Part shown: positions 6,708 to 13,140 of the stretch, piece after piece
Layout: each line of letters opens with the position of its first letter
Numbering within the stretch: the first letter of the stretch is position 1
Source of the DNA: Minisyncoccota bacterium
GTDB lineage: Bacteria; Patescibacteriota; Minisyncoccia; Phycocordibacterales; UBA2100
Assembly: GCA_018061585.1 (NCBI GenBank)
Contig: JAGOTU010000014.1
Coordinates: forward strand, 1 to 13,798
DNA: 13,798 nt
Reading direction: 5' to 3'
Notes under the pieces: model-generated
The model's input: only the letters and a program-made list of their open reading frames with translations
What the model was told of the DNA's origin: nothing
Database searches by the model: none
Program-made: the position numbers and the translations under genes

Positions 6708-7904
6708 GTGCCGCATCGCATCTCCTCATTTCTCCGAACTCAAAAACTGGCACTCATACTGCTCGCACTCGGATTGTTGATCATGGGGATCTATGCAGGA
6801 GTGGCGTCCCGGAATCCGACCGCGATCCTTCGGGCATGCGGCGAAGCTGCGAACAAGCCGCTCTGCTACTCGGAACATATCGAAAACACACTTCGCACGC
6901 GCGGAATTCCCGCCGCGTTCGACGCGCTCGCTATCGCATATGATCACGATCCCGGTTTTGCAGGCACCTGCCACGCACTCACACATAATTTAGGAGATGC
7001 CGCCTATGATGAATTTCATAAGACAGGGGAAACAGAGCTGACCAGCAAGGCTTCGTACTGCGGGTACGGTTTCTATCACGGATTCTTAGACGCGTTGTTC
7101 CTCGATACGAATGATCTCGATGAGGCACGCGCTTTTTGCACATACATCGGTCAGAACGTTCCGCATCCACCGGCGCCCGAGTTCGCCGAAGGATCGTGCT
7201 ACCACGGGATCGGACATGGGATCACCGACGGTACCGATCCCAGTCTCTGGGGAGACGAAATGCGTCTTGCAAAACCCGGCCTCAAGCTCTGCGAACAAGT
7301 TGCCGACGGAAATGAGACGTGGCAGATGCGATGCTCAACGGGTGTATTTAATGCGATCGGGAATATGTATCTCGATCCGAAATACAAACTTGCGTCTGAC
7401 CCCGATCCGTACGCGCTCTGCAAAAAAGGGAACTTTGCTCCGGTGGATGAGTGGTCATGCTACAACCAGATGAATACGCAGGCTGCCGCGCTCGGTAACG
7501 GCGAGTTACCGGCGATCATCGCATATACGGACGCGATCAAGGATCAGGAGATGCGATTGGTTGCCATGAAAGAAGCCGTCTCATATTACATTCAACTGTT
7601 GAAGCATGCAGAGCGATCGCTCTCGGTCGACGAAATGAATTTGTGCGGATCGCAGCCGACCGATGTGTTGCGTGACGGATGTGTGCGTGGACTCGTGGGC
7701 GGAGTATTCGAATTCGGTTCGCCCGGACAGCAGTACACGGAAGCGTTGAATGTCTGCAACAACGGAACGCTCGCAGACGGTCTGCGCGGACCATGCTTCT
7801 CTGAGGTCGTCGTACTCACACAATATTATTTCAAGCCTGATGTGATCACTCGAGTGTGTGACGACATACCTGGCGAATACGCGTCGGCGTGTCGATCGCT
7901 ATGA
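6708..7904 (+). CDS. Cys/His-rich repeat protein, member 3
   Basis: This 398-residue protein has a signal anchor at about 15-31. It is a full set of the family features: N-terminal pair Cys44/Cys53; CHALTH (Cys88, His89, His93); YCGYGFYHGF (Cys118, His124); Cys144; CYHGIGHGITDG (Cys164, His166, His170). Cysteine pairs follow at 195/209 (followed by GVFN), 238/251, 313/325, 350/363 and 384/395. The 62-residue gap between 251 and 313 fits one helical unit that has lost its pair. The total is 16 cysteines. The segment GIPAAFDALAIAYDHDP closely matches the fused member at 3445-4914 (GLPAAFDMFALLYEHNP). GTG 6708 is the only start that retains the membrane anchor and fits the promoter. The stop is in a 4-nt ATGA overlap with the next gene, so the two are probably translated together. 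Confidence 0.75.
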   Translation: MPHRISSFLRTQKLALILLALGLLIMGIYAGVASRNPTAILRACGEAANKPLCYSEHIENTLRTRGIPAAFDALAIAYDHDPGFAGTCHALTHNLGDAAYDEFHKTGETELTSKASYCGYGFYHGFLDALFLDTNDLDEARAFCTYIGQNVPHPPAPEFAEGSCYHGIGHGITDGTDPSLWGDEMRLAKPGLKLCEQVADGNETWQMRCSTGVFNAIGNMYLDPKYKLASDPDPYALCKKGNFAPVDEWSCYNQMNTQAAALGNGELPAIIAYTDAIKDQEMRLVAMKEAVSYYIQLLKHAERSLSVDEMNLCGSQPTDVLRDGCVRGLVGGVFEFGSPGQQYTEALNVCNNGTLADGLRGPCFSEVVVLTQYYFKPDVITRVCDDIPGEYASACRSL

Positions 7905-9046
7905 CCCTGAGCAGGCGCATGCTGGTTGGCGTCACAGTAAGTAGTGTTGTCGTCGGTGTCTTCGCGGCAGTGTACGTAGCTCCCGCGAGTGAAGCGGTAG
8001 CAATTCAGGCGTGTAATGACGGTCCTGCGCAGTTTGCATCCATTTGCTACACCGAGCTCATCGAGCGAATTCTTCAGGACGATGGGCTCGCAGCCGCACT
8101 GTCCACGGTCGCGCAAGTGAGTGATGCGGACGCCCAGTTCAGCCGCTACTGTCACAGCAATATGCATGATCTCGGTCGGTCGGCATTTAAGCTCTATGAT
8201 TCGCACGGATCTATTGCGATATCGCCTGAGCTTTCATACTGCGGGTACGGCTTTTACCATGGGTTCATGGAAGAAATGTTCGCGCAGACAGGCACATTAG
8301 ATGGTGCGCATGCGTTTTGCGACGCGCTCGGCTCGAAACTTTCGAATCCGACGATGGCAGTCAGCAATTGCTATCACGGCATCGGACACGGTATTACCGA
8401 CGGATATGATCCGCGCACATATCGAAATGCGGTTGCGCTAGCCGCCCCTGGTCTCGAGCTTTGCGCACAGATATCGCCCGACGATGAATTGCACCGTTCA
8501 TGTGCACTCGGTGTATTCAATTCGGTCGAGTTGATGTTCGAAGATTCTGAGTCAAAACTTGTACTGACCGACGGGCCTTTTTCCTTGTGCGCTGAGCCCT
8601 ACACTGAACTTGAAAAAGATTCCTGCTATCTGGAGATGAGTATCCTATCGGTGACGCTTAATCATGGAGATCTCGACGCATCCTTTGAATCGATTCGCTC
8701 CGTAGAACCAGAATACTTATCGCGCTCAGCCAAATACATTTCACTCTTTTTGATAGGGCAGAATCGGACTGCAAAGGATATTCTTGCAGCATGCAAGAAT
8801 CGGTATGACCATATCGTCGATGATTGTATACGAGGTATCACCGTGGGACTGATCAAGTACGGAGCGCCCAAACATGAATACGATGAGGCCATCGTTTTTT
8901 GCGGCAGCAACGAATTGAATGCGCGAGAGAGAGATGTGTGCGCTGTCACGTTCGTTACAAATGACTCGTACACGCCCGCGGATCGTTACGCGGCGTGTAA
9001 GCGCTTACCGACTGAGCTTCGGCCTCCTCTGTGTACTCGAGTATAG
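7901..9046 (+). CDS. Cys/His-rich repeat protein, member 4
   Basis: This 381-residue protein has a signal anchor at about 7-27. It is the closest relative of the preceding gene. Motifs are Cys38/Cys49, CHSNMH (Cys84, His85, His89), YCGYGFYHGF (Cys114, His120), Cys140 and CYHGIGHGITDG (Cys157, His159, His163). Cysteine pairs follow at 188/201 (then GVFN), 230/242, 298/309, 334/347 and 366/378. The total is 16 cysteines with the same missing pair after the second unit. ATG 7901 is preferred over GTG 7889 because it makes the ATGA overlap with the upstream stop and opens just before the hydrophobic anchor. No Shine-Dalgarno is visible, consistent with translational coupling. This tight pairing suggests that members 3 and 4 work or assemble together. 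Confidence 0.75.
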   Translation: MTLSRRMLVGVTVSSVVVGVFAAVYVAPASEAVAIQACNDGPAQFASICYTELIERILQDDGLAAALSTVAQVSDADAQFSRYCHSNMHDLGRSAFKLYDSHGSIAISPELSYCGYGFYHGFMEEMFAQTGTLDGAHAFCDALGSKLSNPTMAVSNCYHGIGHGITDGYDPRTYRNAVALAAPGLELCAQISPDDELHRSCALGVFNSVELMFEDSESKLVLTDGPFSLCAEPYTELEKDSCYLEMSILSVTLNHGDLDASFESIRSVEPEYLSRSAKYISLFLIGQNRTAKDILAACKNRYDHIVDDCIRGITVGLIKYGAPKHEYDEAIVFCGSNELNARERDVCAVTFVTNDSYTPADRYAACKRLPTELRPPLCTRV

Positions 9047-9051
9047 TGTAC
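9034..9051 (+). promoter_or_regulatory. Candidate -10 and overlapping palindrome before array gene 5
   Basis: TATAGT (9042-9047) matches TATAAT at five of six positions and predicts a transcript start near 9054. A perfect 10-bp palindrome, TACTCGAGTA (9034-9043), overlaps it. GTGTAC occurs at 9031-9036 and again at 9046-9051. The overlap with the upstream stop codon limits free sequence, so some of this may be chance. Confidence 0.35.
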
Positions 9052-9055
9052 GATT

Positions 9056-10285
9056 ATGTTTCAACGCTTTAGGAGGTCTATGCGATTGCGCGGGATGATT
9101 ATCGCAGCCACTGTGATCTCCGCCCTCGGAGTATTCGCGTATCTTGGCTACATAGGTGTGCCGGCGGTATTCATGAGCGACGATGTGCTTGCGCGACAGC
9201 AGATAGCGCTCTGTAGGAGCAGTGTCGGGGAAGAGGCGAAAGAGATCTGCTACCAAAAAACCCTTCCGGCACTTATGGACACGGGGCTCTCGATGGAGCG
9301 AACATTTGCAGTGCTCACGCAGGTGCTCAAGCTCGACCGTACATATCAGTCGTGTCACGTGCTCTCGCACCTCATCACGTCCAAAGAAGTCGCAAAGGAC
9401 CCGTCTCAGTGGATGGATGTCATCGTCCGTTCTCCGCTTACGATCTGCGGACAGGGTGCCGTACACGGCGCCTTCCAGGAGCGATTCCGCGCCGAATCAT
9501 TCCCGGACGCTACAGCAGAGACGCTTGGCGGAATGCTCGACGGTGTTTGTGATCCGCGGGACGGATGGAATCCTACGTTCATCGATCGTTCCAGTTGCAT
9601 GCACGGCATGGGACATCTGTTCCTGTACGTAACCGGCGCCGATATTATGAAATCCGTCGCGCTGTGCGATGCGCTCGGGAAACGACCGGACGCCGACTTT
9701 ACACAAACATGTACGGAGGGCGTATTCATGCAGCTGTATCAACCGCTCGAACCGGAGGACAAGACCCTGATACATGCGATCGAGGCGGATGCGAAAGACA
9801 CTAAAAAATATTGCGCACAATTCACAGGCGCTGCACACAATGCGTGTGTGAAAGAAAGCTGGCCTGCGGTCCAGGGTAGTGCGAGCGATCCGAAAGTATT
9901 CGAGGCGCTCTGTAAGCAGCTCACCAGTTCCGAGGCGGTGCGATACTGTGCCGAAGGGTTGATGTATCCCGTTATCGAGGTCTTGCATTATGACGTACCA
10001 GCAATACAGAATTTTTGCGAAGGTATTGAGGACGGCGAGATGCGGAATATTTGCTGGGCACGGTCTGCATCGAAATTCATCTGGGCGGACCGGTCGAATA
10101 CCGCGCAGGCGATCTCTATGTGCGTCGCCGCGCCGGATGGATCAAAGCCCGCCTGCTGGAACGAGCTCATCAACTATGCCGAATCAGGCATGGAAAAGAA
10201 CTCGCCGGGTGTGAAGAAGCTTTGTGCAGATATGCCGACGCCTTTCAAAGACACGTGCGTGAGCCGGACGCAGAGTCGCCTGTAA
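9056..10285 (+). CDS. Cys/His-rich repeat protein, member 5 (18-cysteine subtype)
   Basis: A 409-residue protein from ATG 9056, or 401 residues from ATG 9080; signal anchor at about 13-32. Motifs (numbered from 9056) are Cys53/Cys65, CHVLSH (Cys100, His101, His105), CGQGAVHGAF (Cys131, His137), Cys165 and CMHGMGH (Cys181, His183, His187). Six cysteine pairs follow with starts at 204, 253, 286, 321, 356 and 390, second cysteines 11-15 residues later, and a period close to 34 residues after the first gap. This gives 18 cysteines and the clearest repeat spacing in the family. It shares PLEP[ED]D and ESWP..QG with the next gene, defining a subtype. The start is ambiguous: the -10 element predicts a 2-nt leader to ATG 9056, while AGGAGG at 9071-9076 favours ATG 9080. 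The function is unknown. Confidence 0.75.
   Translation: MFQRFRRSMRLRGMIIAATVISALGVFAYLGYIGVPAVFMSDDVLARQQIALCRSSVGEEAKEICYQKTLPALMDTGLSMERTFAVLTQVLKLDRTYQSCHVLSHLITSKEVAKDPSQWMDVIVRSPLTICGQGAVHGAFQERFRAESFPDATAETLGGMLDGVCDPRDGWNPTFIDRSSCMHGMGHLFLYVTGADIMKSVALCDALGKRPDADFTQTCTEGVFMQLYQPLEPEDKTLIHAIEADAKDTKKYCAQFTGAAHNACVKESWPAVQGSASDPKVFEALCKQLTSSEAVRYCAEGLMYPVIEVLHYDVPAIQNFCEGIEDGEMRNICWARSASKFIWADRSNTAQAISMCVAAPDGSKPACWNELINYAESGMEKNSPGVKKLCADMPTPFKDTCVSRTQSRL
9071..9076 (+). promoter_or_regulatory. Consensus Shine-Dalgarno inside the annotated 5' end of gene 5
   Basis: AGGAGG lies 3 nt before the in-frame ATG 9080, which would give MRLRGMIIAATV and still keep the whole membrane anchor. 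The spacing is short. As coding sequence it would be two adjacent AGG arginine codons, which look uncommon here. Confidence 0.4.
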
Positions 10286-10295
10286 TGATGGATAT

Positions 10296-10312
10296 GATGC
10301 ATCTACTATACT
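10296..10312 (+). promoter_or_regulatory. Candidate -10 element before array gene 6
   Basis: TATACT (10307-10312) lies 7 nt before ATG 10320, predicting a start at about 10319 and an almost leaderless transcript. An 8-bp palindrome, GATGCATC (10296-10303), sits in what would be the promoter spacer. No convincing -35 element is seen. Confidence 0.35.
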
Positions 10313-10319
10313 GACCTGT

Positions 10320-11528
10320 ATGGCGAACGTATCCCTAAGCAATACCTTTCTTACACGTGCTGCAGGCGTGATCGCGCTCGTGCTCATTGCGGCTTTCGCA
10401 TATAACGTGGTGAGACCGCCTTCCTCGTCCGCAGAAGCAAGCGCGGAGGCGATATTGCAACACTGCAACACCGCCGCATCAGACCACTCGCCATGTTACG
10501 AGGCCGAAGTAGCACAGCTGTATCCCACATTTTCTGTGCCACAGATATTCGATGTGATCCGCGAGATACGGGCTGAGGATCCGTCGTATCAATTCTGCCA
10601 CGTGCTTGCGCACAAGGTGGGTGAGCGGGTCGTTGCGGAGGATCCTGATCGGTGGGTCGACGCCATTCCGCTTAATCCGCCGAGCGGGTACTGTTCCAAC
10701 GGATTTATTCACGGGGTTGTCGGGGGGCGATTCCGCGCGGAAGTGTTGAGCGATGAAACACTCAAAACATTTATGCACGACTTTAAGCGAGCGTGTGAAC
10801 CGCGTGATGATTGGCATCCCAGCGATCTCGACAAAGCGATCTGCTACCACGGCATGGGTCACTTGTATGACTTCATCACGAATGCCGATCTTGATCGTGC
10901 GCTCGGTCTGTGTGCCGAGACCGTCCCGAATGAGTTCCGGCGTGTGTGTGTGGAAGGTGTGTTCATGCAGATATTTCAACCGCTTGAGCCCGATGACTTT
11001 GCGTTGATCGAACAGATGAAAGTGAAGCCGACAAAAGACACGGTCCGTCAGTTCTGCGCGTCGTACAAGGACGCAGAGTACGTCGGGGCATGTTTGCGGG
11101 AGAGCTGGCCCATGTACCAGGGAATGTTGGATGGAACGGGTGCGGTGGAGTATTGTGCAGGCCAACCGAACGCTGAGCATGAGGATCGATGCTACCAGAC
11201 CGTCTTTTCAATTATCGGAAGGCAAATGCTCGCAAAGCCCGACGTGCAACTGCACGCGTGTACGATCATGCCCGAAGAGCGAAGACAAATGTGTTACTCG
11301 GTCATCGCCGATACGATCCTCGAGGAAGACAGGGGAAATGCGAGCGGTGCGCTCGCGTTCTGCGACCGCGCAGGGGGTAATTACGTCGATTCGTGTATCT
11401 CGTATCTGATCCGGGCAGCGCGGTTCAATTTCGGGTCGAGCCAGGATCAGTACAGTAATTTTTGTGCAGCGCTCCCGGCAGCTCGCCGCTCTGAGTGCGG
11501 CGAAGCGCTCCCTCGTGCCGGCATATAA
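10320..11528 (+). CDS. Cys/His-rich repeat protein, member 6 (18-cysteine subtype)
   Basis: This 402-residue protein has a signal anchor at about 13-32. Motifs are Cys49/Cys59, CHVLAH (Cys93, His94, His98), YCSNGFIHG (Cys125, His131), Cys159 and CYHGMGH (Cys175, His177, His181). Six cysteine pairs follow at 198/210 (then GVFM), 246/258, 279/291, 314/325, 348/359 and 382/393, a spacing of 33-35 residues after the first. All 18 cysteines line up with those of the preceding gene, so the two form a subtype that probably arose by tandem duplication. The stop is 5 nt before the likely start of the YtkA-like gene, so they are probably one transcription unit. The function is unknown. Confidence 0.75.
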   Translation: MANVSLSNTFLTRAAGVIALVLIAAFAYNVVRPPSSSAEASAEAILQHCNTAASDHSPCYEAEVAQLYPTFSVPQIFDVIREIRAEDPSYQFCHVLAHKVGERVVAEDPDRWVDAIPLNPPSGYCSNGFIHGVVGGRFRAEVLSDETLKTFMHDFKRACEPRDDWHPSDLDKAICYHGMGHLYDFITNADLDRALGLCAETVPNEFRRVCVEGVFMQIFQPLEPDDFALIEQMKVKPTKDTVRQFCASYKDAEYVGACLRESWPMYQGMLDGTGAVEYCAGQPNAEHEDRCYQTVFSIIGRQMLAKPDVQLHACTIMPEERRQMCYSVIADTILEEDRGNASGALAFCDRAGGNYVDSCISYLIRAARFNFGSSQDQYSNFCAALPAARRSECGEALPRAGI

Positions 11529-11529
11529 C
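11524..11529 (+). promoter_or_regulatory. -10-like hexamer over the stop of array gene 6
   Basis: TATAAC overlaps the upstream TAA stop and ends 4 nt before ATG 11534. No Shine-Dalgarno precedes this ATG. It may be chance, or an internal promoter for the small exported protein. Confidence 0.2.
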
Positions 11530-11533
11530 ACGT

Positions 11534-12073
11534 ATGTCGTTCGTTCTCGTGAATTCGTACAGGTTCGTGATCGCGGTGCTCGTGCTCGGAGTGTTTTCTG
11601 TAAGTGCGCCGGTTTTTGCACACGACACCGGTTTTTCATATGTTGCGACGTCCACACCGTACGTAGTCGACGTGGGATATGACCCGGCGATATTCGTCGC
11701 CGGAGATTCCGTTCGCTTCGATCTTGTGCTCAATGACGAGCGAACGGGAAAGCCTGTTACGTTCGATCAAGTGTGGGTGCGTATCACGAGCGCGGATGGC
11801 ACGCTGCTTGCAACAGGATTGTACAAACAACCATTCGGACCGACCACATTGCTCTACACATTCGCACTGCCCGGCTCGTATGAATTACAGCCGAGTTTCC
11901 GTGATGCATCCGGAAAGGAACTCGCGGTCTCAAAGTTTCCGATACAGGTATCAGAACCGGAGCCAGCCGCATCGCCCGTCACGCGATATGCGACACCGCT
12001 TGGCCTATTCGTTGCAGGCGTAGCGCTCGGAATTGCGGGTACTCGAGCACTCCGTGGGCGCAGTCGGGGCTAG
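11534..12073 (+). CDS. Exported Ig-like/YtkA-like protein with predicted N-terminal histidine
   Basis: This 179-residue protein has a signal peptide (hydrophobic core about 11-24) and an AxA-type cleavage site, PVFA before His30. The mature chain would then begin HDTGFSY. Residues about 42-140 form a single all-beta domain with the pattern seen in YtkA-like/CopC-like immunoglobulin folds (YDP..FVAGDSVRFDLVL, GKPVTFDQVWVRI, YTFALPGSYELQPSF). A C-terminal membrane helix at about 154-170 ends in the basic tail RALRGRSRG, so the domain faces outside. His30 is the only histidine and there are no cysteines. A free N-terminal His is a copper ligand in CopC proteins and LPMOs, but the second His of a full brace is missing. 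The start at 11534 is chosen because upstream alternatives add residues overlapping the preceding gene. Its position after the Cys/His array suggests a shared role. Confidence 0.6.
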   Translation: MSFVLVNSYRFVIAVLVLGVFSVSAPVFAHDTGFSYVATSTPYVVDVGYDPAIFVAGDSVRFDLVLNDERTGKPVTFDQVWVRITSADGTLLATGLYKQPFGPTTLLYTFALPGSYELQPSFRDASGKELAVSKFPIQVSEPEPAASPVTRYATPLGLFVAGVALGIAGTRALRGRSRG

Positions 12074-12085
12074 CAGTGGCAGCCC
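12067..12085 (+). terminator. Weak hairpin after the YtkA-like gene
   Basis: GGGCT (12067-12071) and AGCCC (12081-12085) form a 5-bp stem around a 9-nt loop just at the stop codon. Only CTTGT follows, not a U-run. It is placed well to separate the envelope cluster from the gap gene but is weak. Confidence 0.2.
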
Positions 12086-12100
12086 GGCTTGTACACAGTC

Positions 12101-12126
12101 GGAGGAGGGTCTTGAGGTGCTAAACT
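12101..12126 (+). promoter_or_regulatory. Competing start signals before the GAPDH gene
   Basis: AGGAGG at 12103-12108 lies 8 nt before an in-frame GTG at 12117, an ideal ribosome binding site for a GAPDH with a 6-residue extension. An extended -10-like TGCTAAACT (12118-12126) instead predicts a transcript start near 12133 and an almost leaderless ATG 12135, which fits the usual GAPDH N-terminus. Both may be used. Confidence 0.4.
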
Positions 12127-12134
12127 GGACCGAT

Positions 12135-13139
12135 ATGGCACGCGTGGCAATCAACGGCTTCGGCCGCATCGGTAGGTGTTTTTTACGGTCATCATACGGC
12201 CGCGCAGAGATCGAGATCGTCGCAATTAATGACCTGACGACCCCGGAAAATCTCGCGTATCTATTAAAATACGACAGCGTATACGGCAGGGCACCGTTCT
12301 CCGTTTCGTCCGAACCCGGCGCGCTCATCGTGGACGGAAAAAGGATTCCGGTCCTCGCAGAGCGTGAGCCGGCAAAGCTTCCGTGGAAAGACATGAACGT
12401 GGACATCGTTATCGAATCCACTGGCTTCTTTACTGACGGCGAAAAGGCGAAAGCACACGTGGATGCGGGTGCAAAGCACGTCATCATTTCCGCCCCGGCC
12501 AAGGGTGTGGGAGCTGATACGATCCTAATAGGCGCCAATGAAGATGCGTTCGGCGGTAGTTCCGTTACATCGAATGCGTCGTGCACCACCAACGCCGCGT
12601 CTCCGCTTATCGGCGTTTTGGACGAAGCTATCGGAATTGAGCGAGCACTCCTGAATACGACCCATGCATACACAGCAACACAATCAATTGTCGACGCTCC
12701 CGCAGCAGACGACTTCCGACGCGGCCGTGCAGGTGCGCACAATCTAGCGCCGTCTTCGACCGGAGCCGCTAAGGCAACGGCGCTCGCATATCCGCAGCTC
12801 GCTGGAAAATTCGATGGCATCTCGATCCGTGTACCTGTCATCGCGGGCTCCATGGTAGACGTGACCTTCGTTCCGAAGCGTGCGACCACCGTTGAAGAAG
12901 TGAACAATGCGCTCAAAGCAGCCGCCGCGTCAGACAAGTGGAAGCGCGTATTTGCGGTCACTGAAGAGGCGCTCGTATCTTCGGACATTCTCGGACTTCC
13001 GTACGGATCTATTGCGGATCTGACAATGACGCGCGTTGTAGACGGCATGCTGGTCAAGGTACTTGCCTGGTACGACAATGAAATGGGATACACGCATACG
13101 CTCGTCGAGCACGCTGTTGCCATAGCGTCACGAAAATAG
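12135..13139 (+). CDS. gap: Glyceraldehyde-3-phosphate dehydrogenase
   Basis: This enzyme oxidises and phosphorylates glyceraldehyde 3-phosphate to 1,3-bisphosphoglycerate with NAD in cytosolic glycolysis. The 334-residue protein has the usual length. The Rossmann motif is VAINGFGRIGR (5-15), with Asp33 in INDL favouring NAD over NADP. The catalytic segment is SNASCTTN with Cys150, and the base is His177 in THAYT. Phosphate-site segments SSTGAAKA (207-214) and C-terminal WYDNEMGY (312-319) are intact. After CTTN the sequence reads AASPLI, where CLAPL is common. ATG 12135 fits family N-termini (MARVAINGFG); GTG 12117 has the better ribosome binding site. The gene is 1 nt from rpiB and probably heads a sugar-phosphate operon with rpiB and the Rpe-like gene. 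Confidence 0.95.
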   Translation: MARVAINGFGRIGRCFLRSSYGRAEIEIVAINDLTTPENLAYLLKYDSVYGRAPFSVSSEPGALIVDGKRIPVLAEREPAKLPWKDMNVDIVIESTGFFTDGEKAKAHVDAGAKHVIISAPAKGVGADTILIGANEDAFGGSSVTSNASCTTNAASPLIGVLDEAIGIERALLNTTHAYTATQSIVDAPAADDFRRGRAGAHNLAPSSTGAAKATALAYPQLAGKFDGISIRVPVIAGSMVDVTFVPKRATTVEEVNNALKAAAASDKWKRVFAVTEEALVSSDILGLPYGSIADLTMTRVVDGMLVKVLAWYDNEMGYTHTLVEHAVAIASRK

Positions 13140-13140
13140 A

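Larger units (their letters stand above)
3445..11528. other. Paralogous Cys/His-rich gene family cluster (six members)
   Basis: One minus-strand member (3445-4914, fused to a cupredoxin) and five tandem plus-strand members (5463-11528) flank the stand-alone cupredoxin gene. The shared plan is an N-terminal membrane anchor, a short Cys pair, then CHxxxH, CGxGxxHG and C[YFM]HGxGH, and then cysteine-paired units, the first followed by GV[FI][NM]. Two subtypes (members 1, 3, 4 and members 5, 6) and one divergent member (2) can be told apart. I do not recognise a named family. Confidence 0.75.

Noticed and set aside
7902..7904. TGA recoded as glycine, as in Gracilibacteria/Absconditabacteria
   Set aside because: TGA closes several genes here at natural ends with ATGA overlaps (7902-7904, 13645-13647), no conserved gene has an internal TGA, and glycine is encoded by GGN.
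10479..11180. Open frame of 233 codons on the minus strand opposite array gene 6
   Set aside because: It lies inside a well-supported family member with all motifs and cysteines conserved; the antisense product has no signal peptide or recognisable pattern.
3445..11528. Multiheme c-type cytochromes, suggested by many Cys and His residues
   Set aside because: No CxxCH motif is present in any of the six proteins; the Cys-His motifs are CHxxxH and C[YFM]HGxGH.
3445..11528. HExxH-type zinc metalloproteases
   Set aside because: The HxxxH motifs (for example HDAGH, HGIGH) have no Glu after the first His.
12005..13123. Long open frame (372 codons) on the minus strand opposite GAPDH
   Set aside because: The plus strand encodes an unmistakable GAPDH here. 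The antisense frame has no domain resemblance and is a side effect of codon bias.
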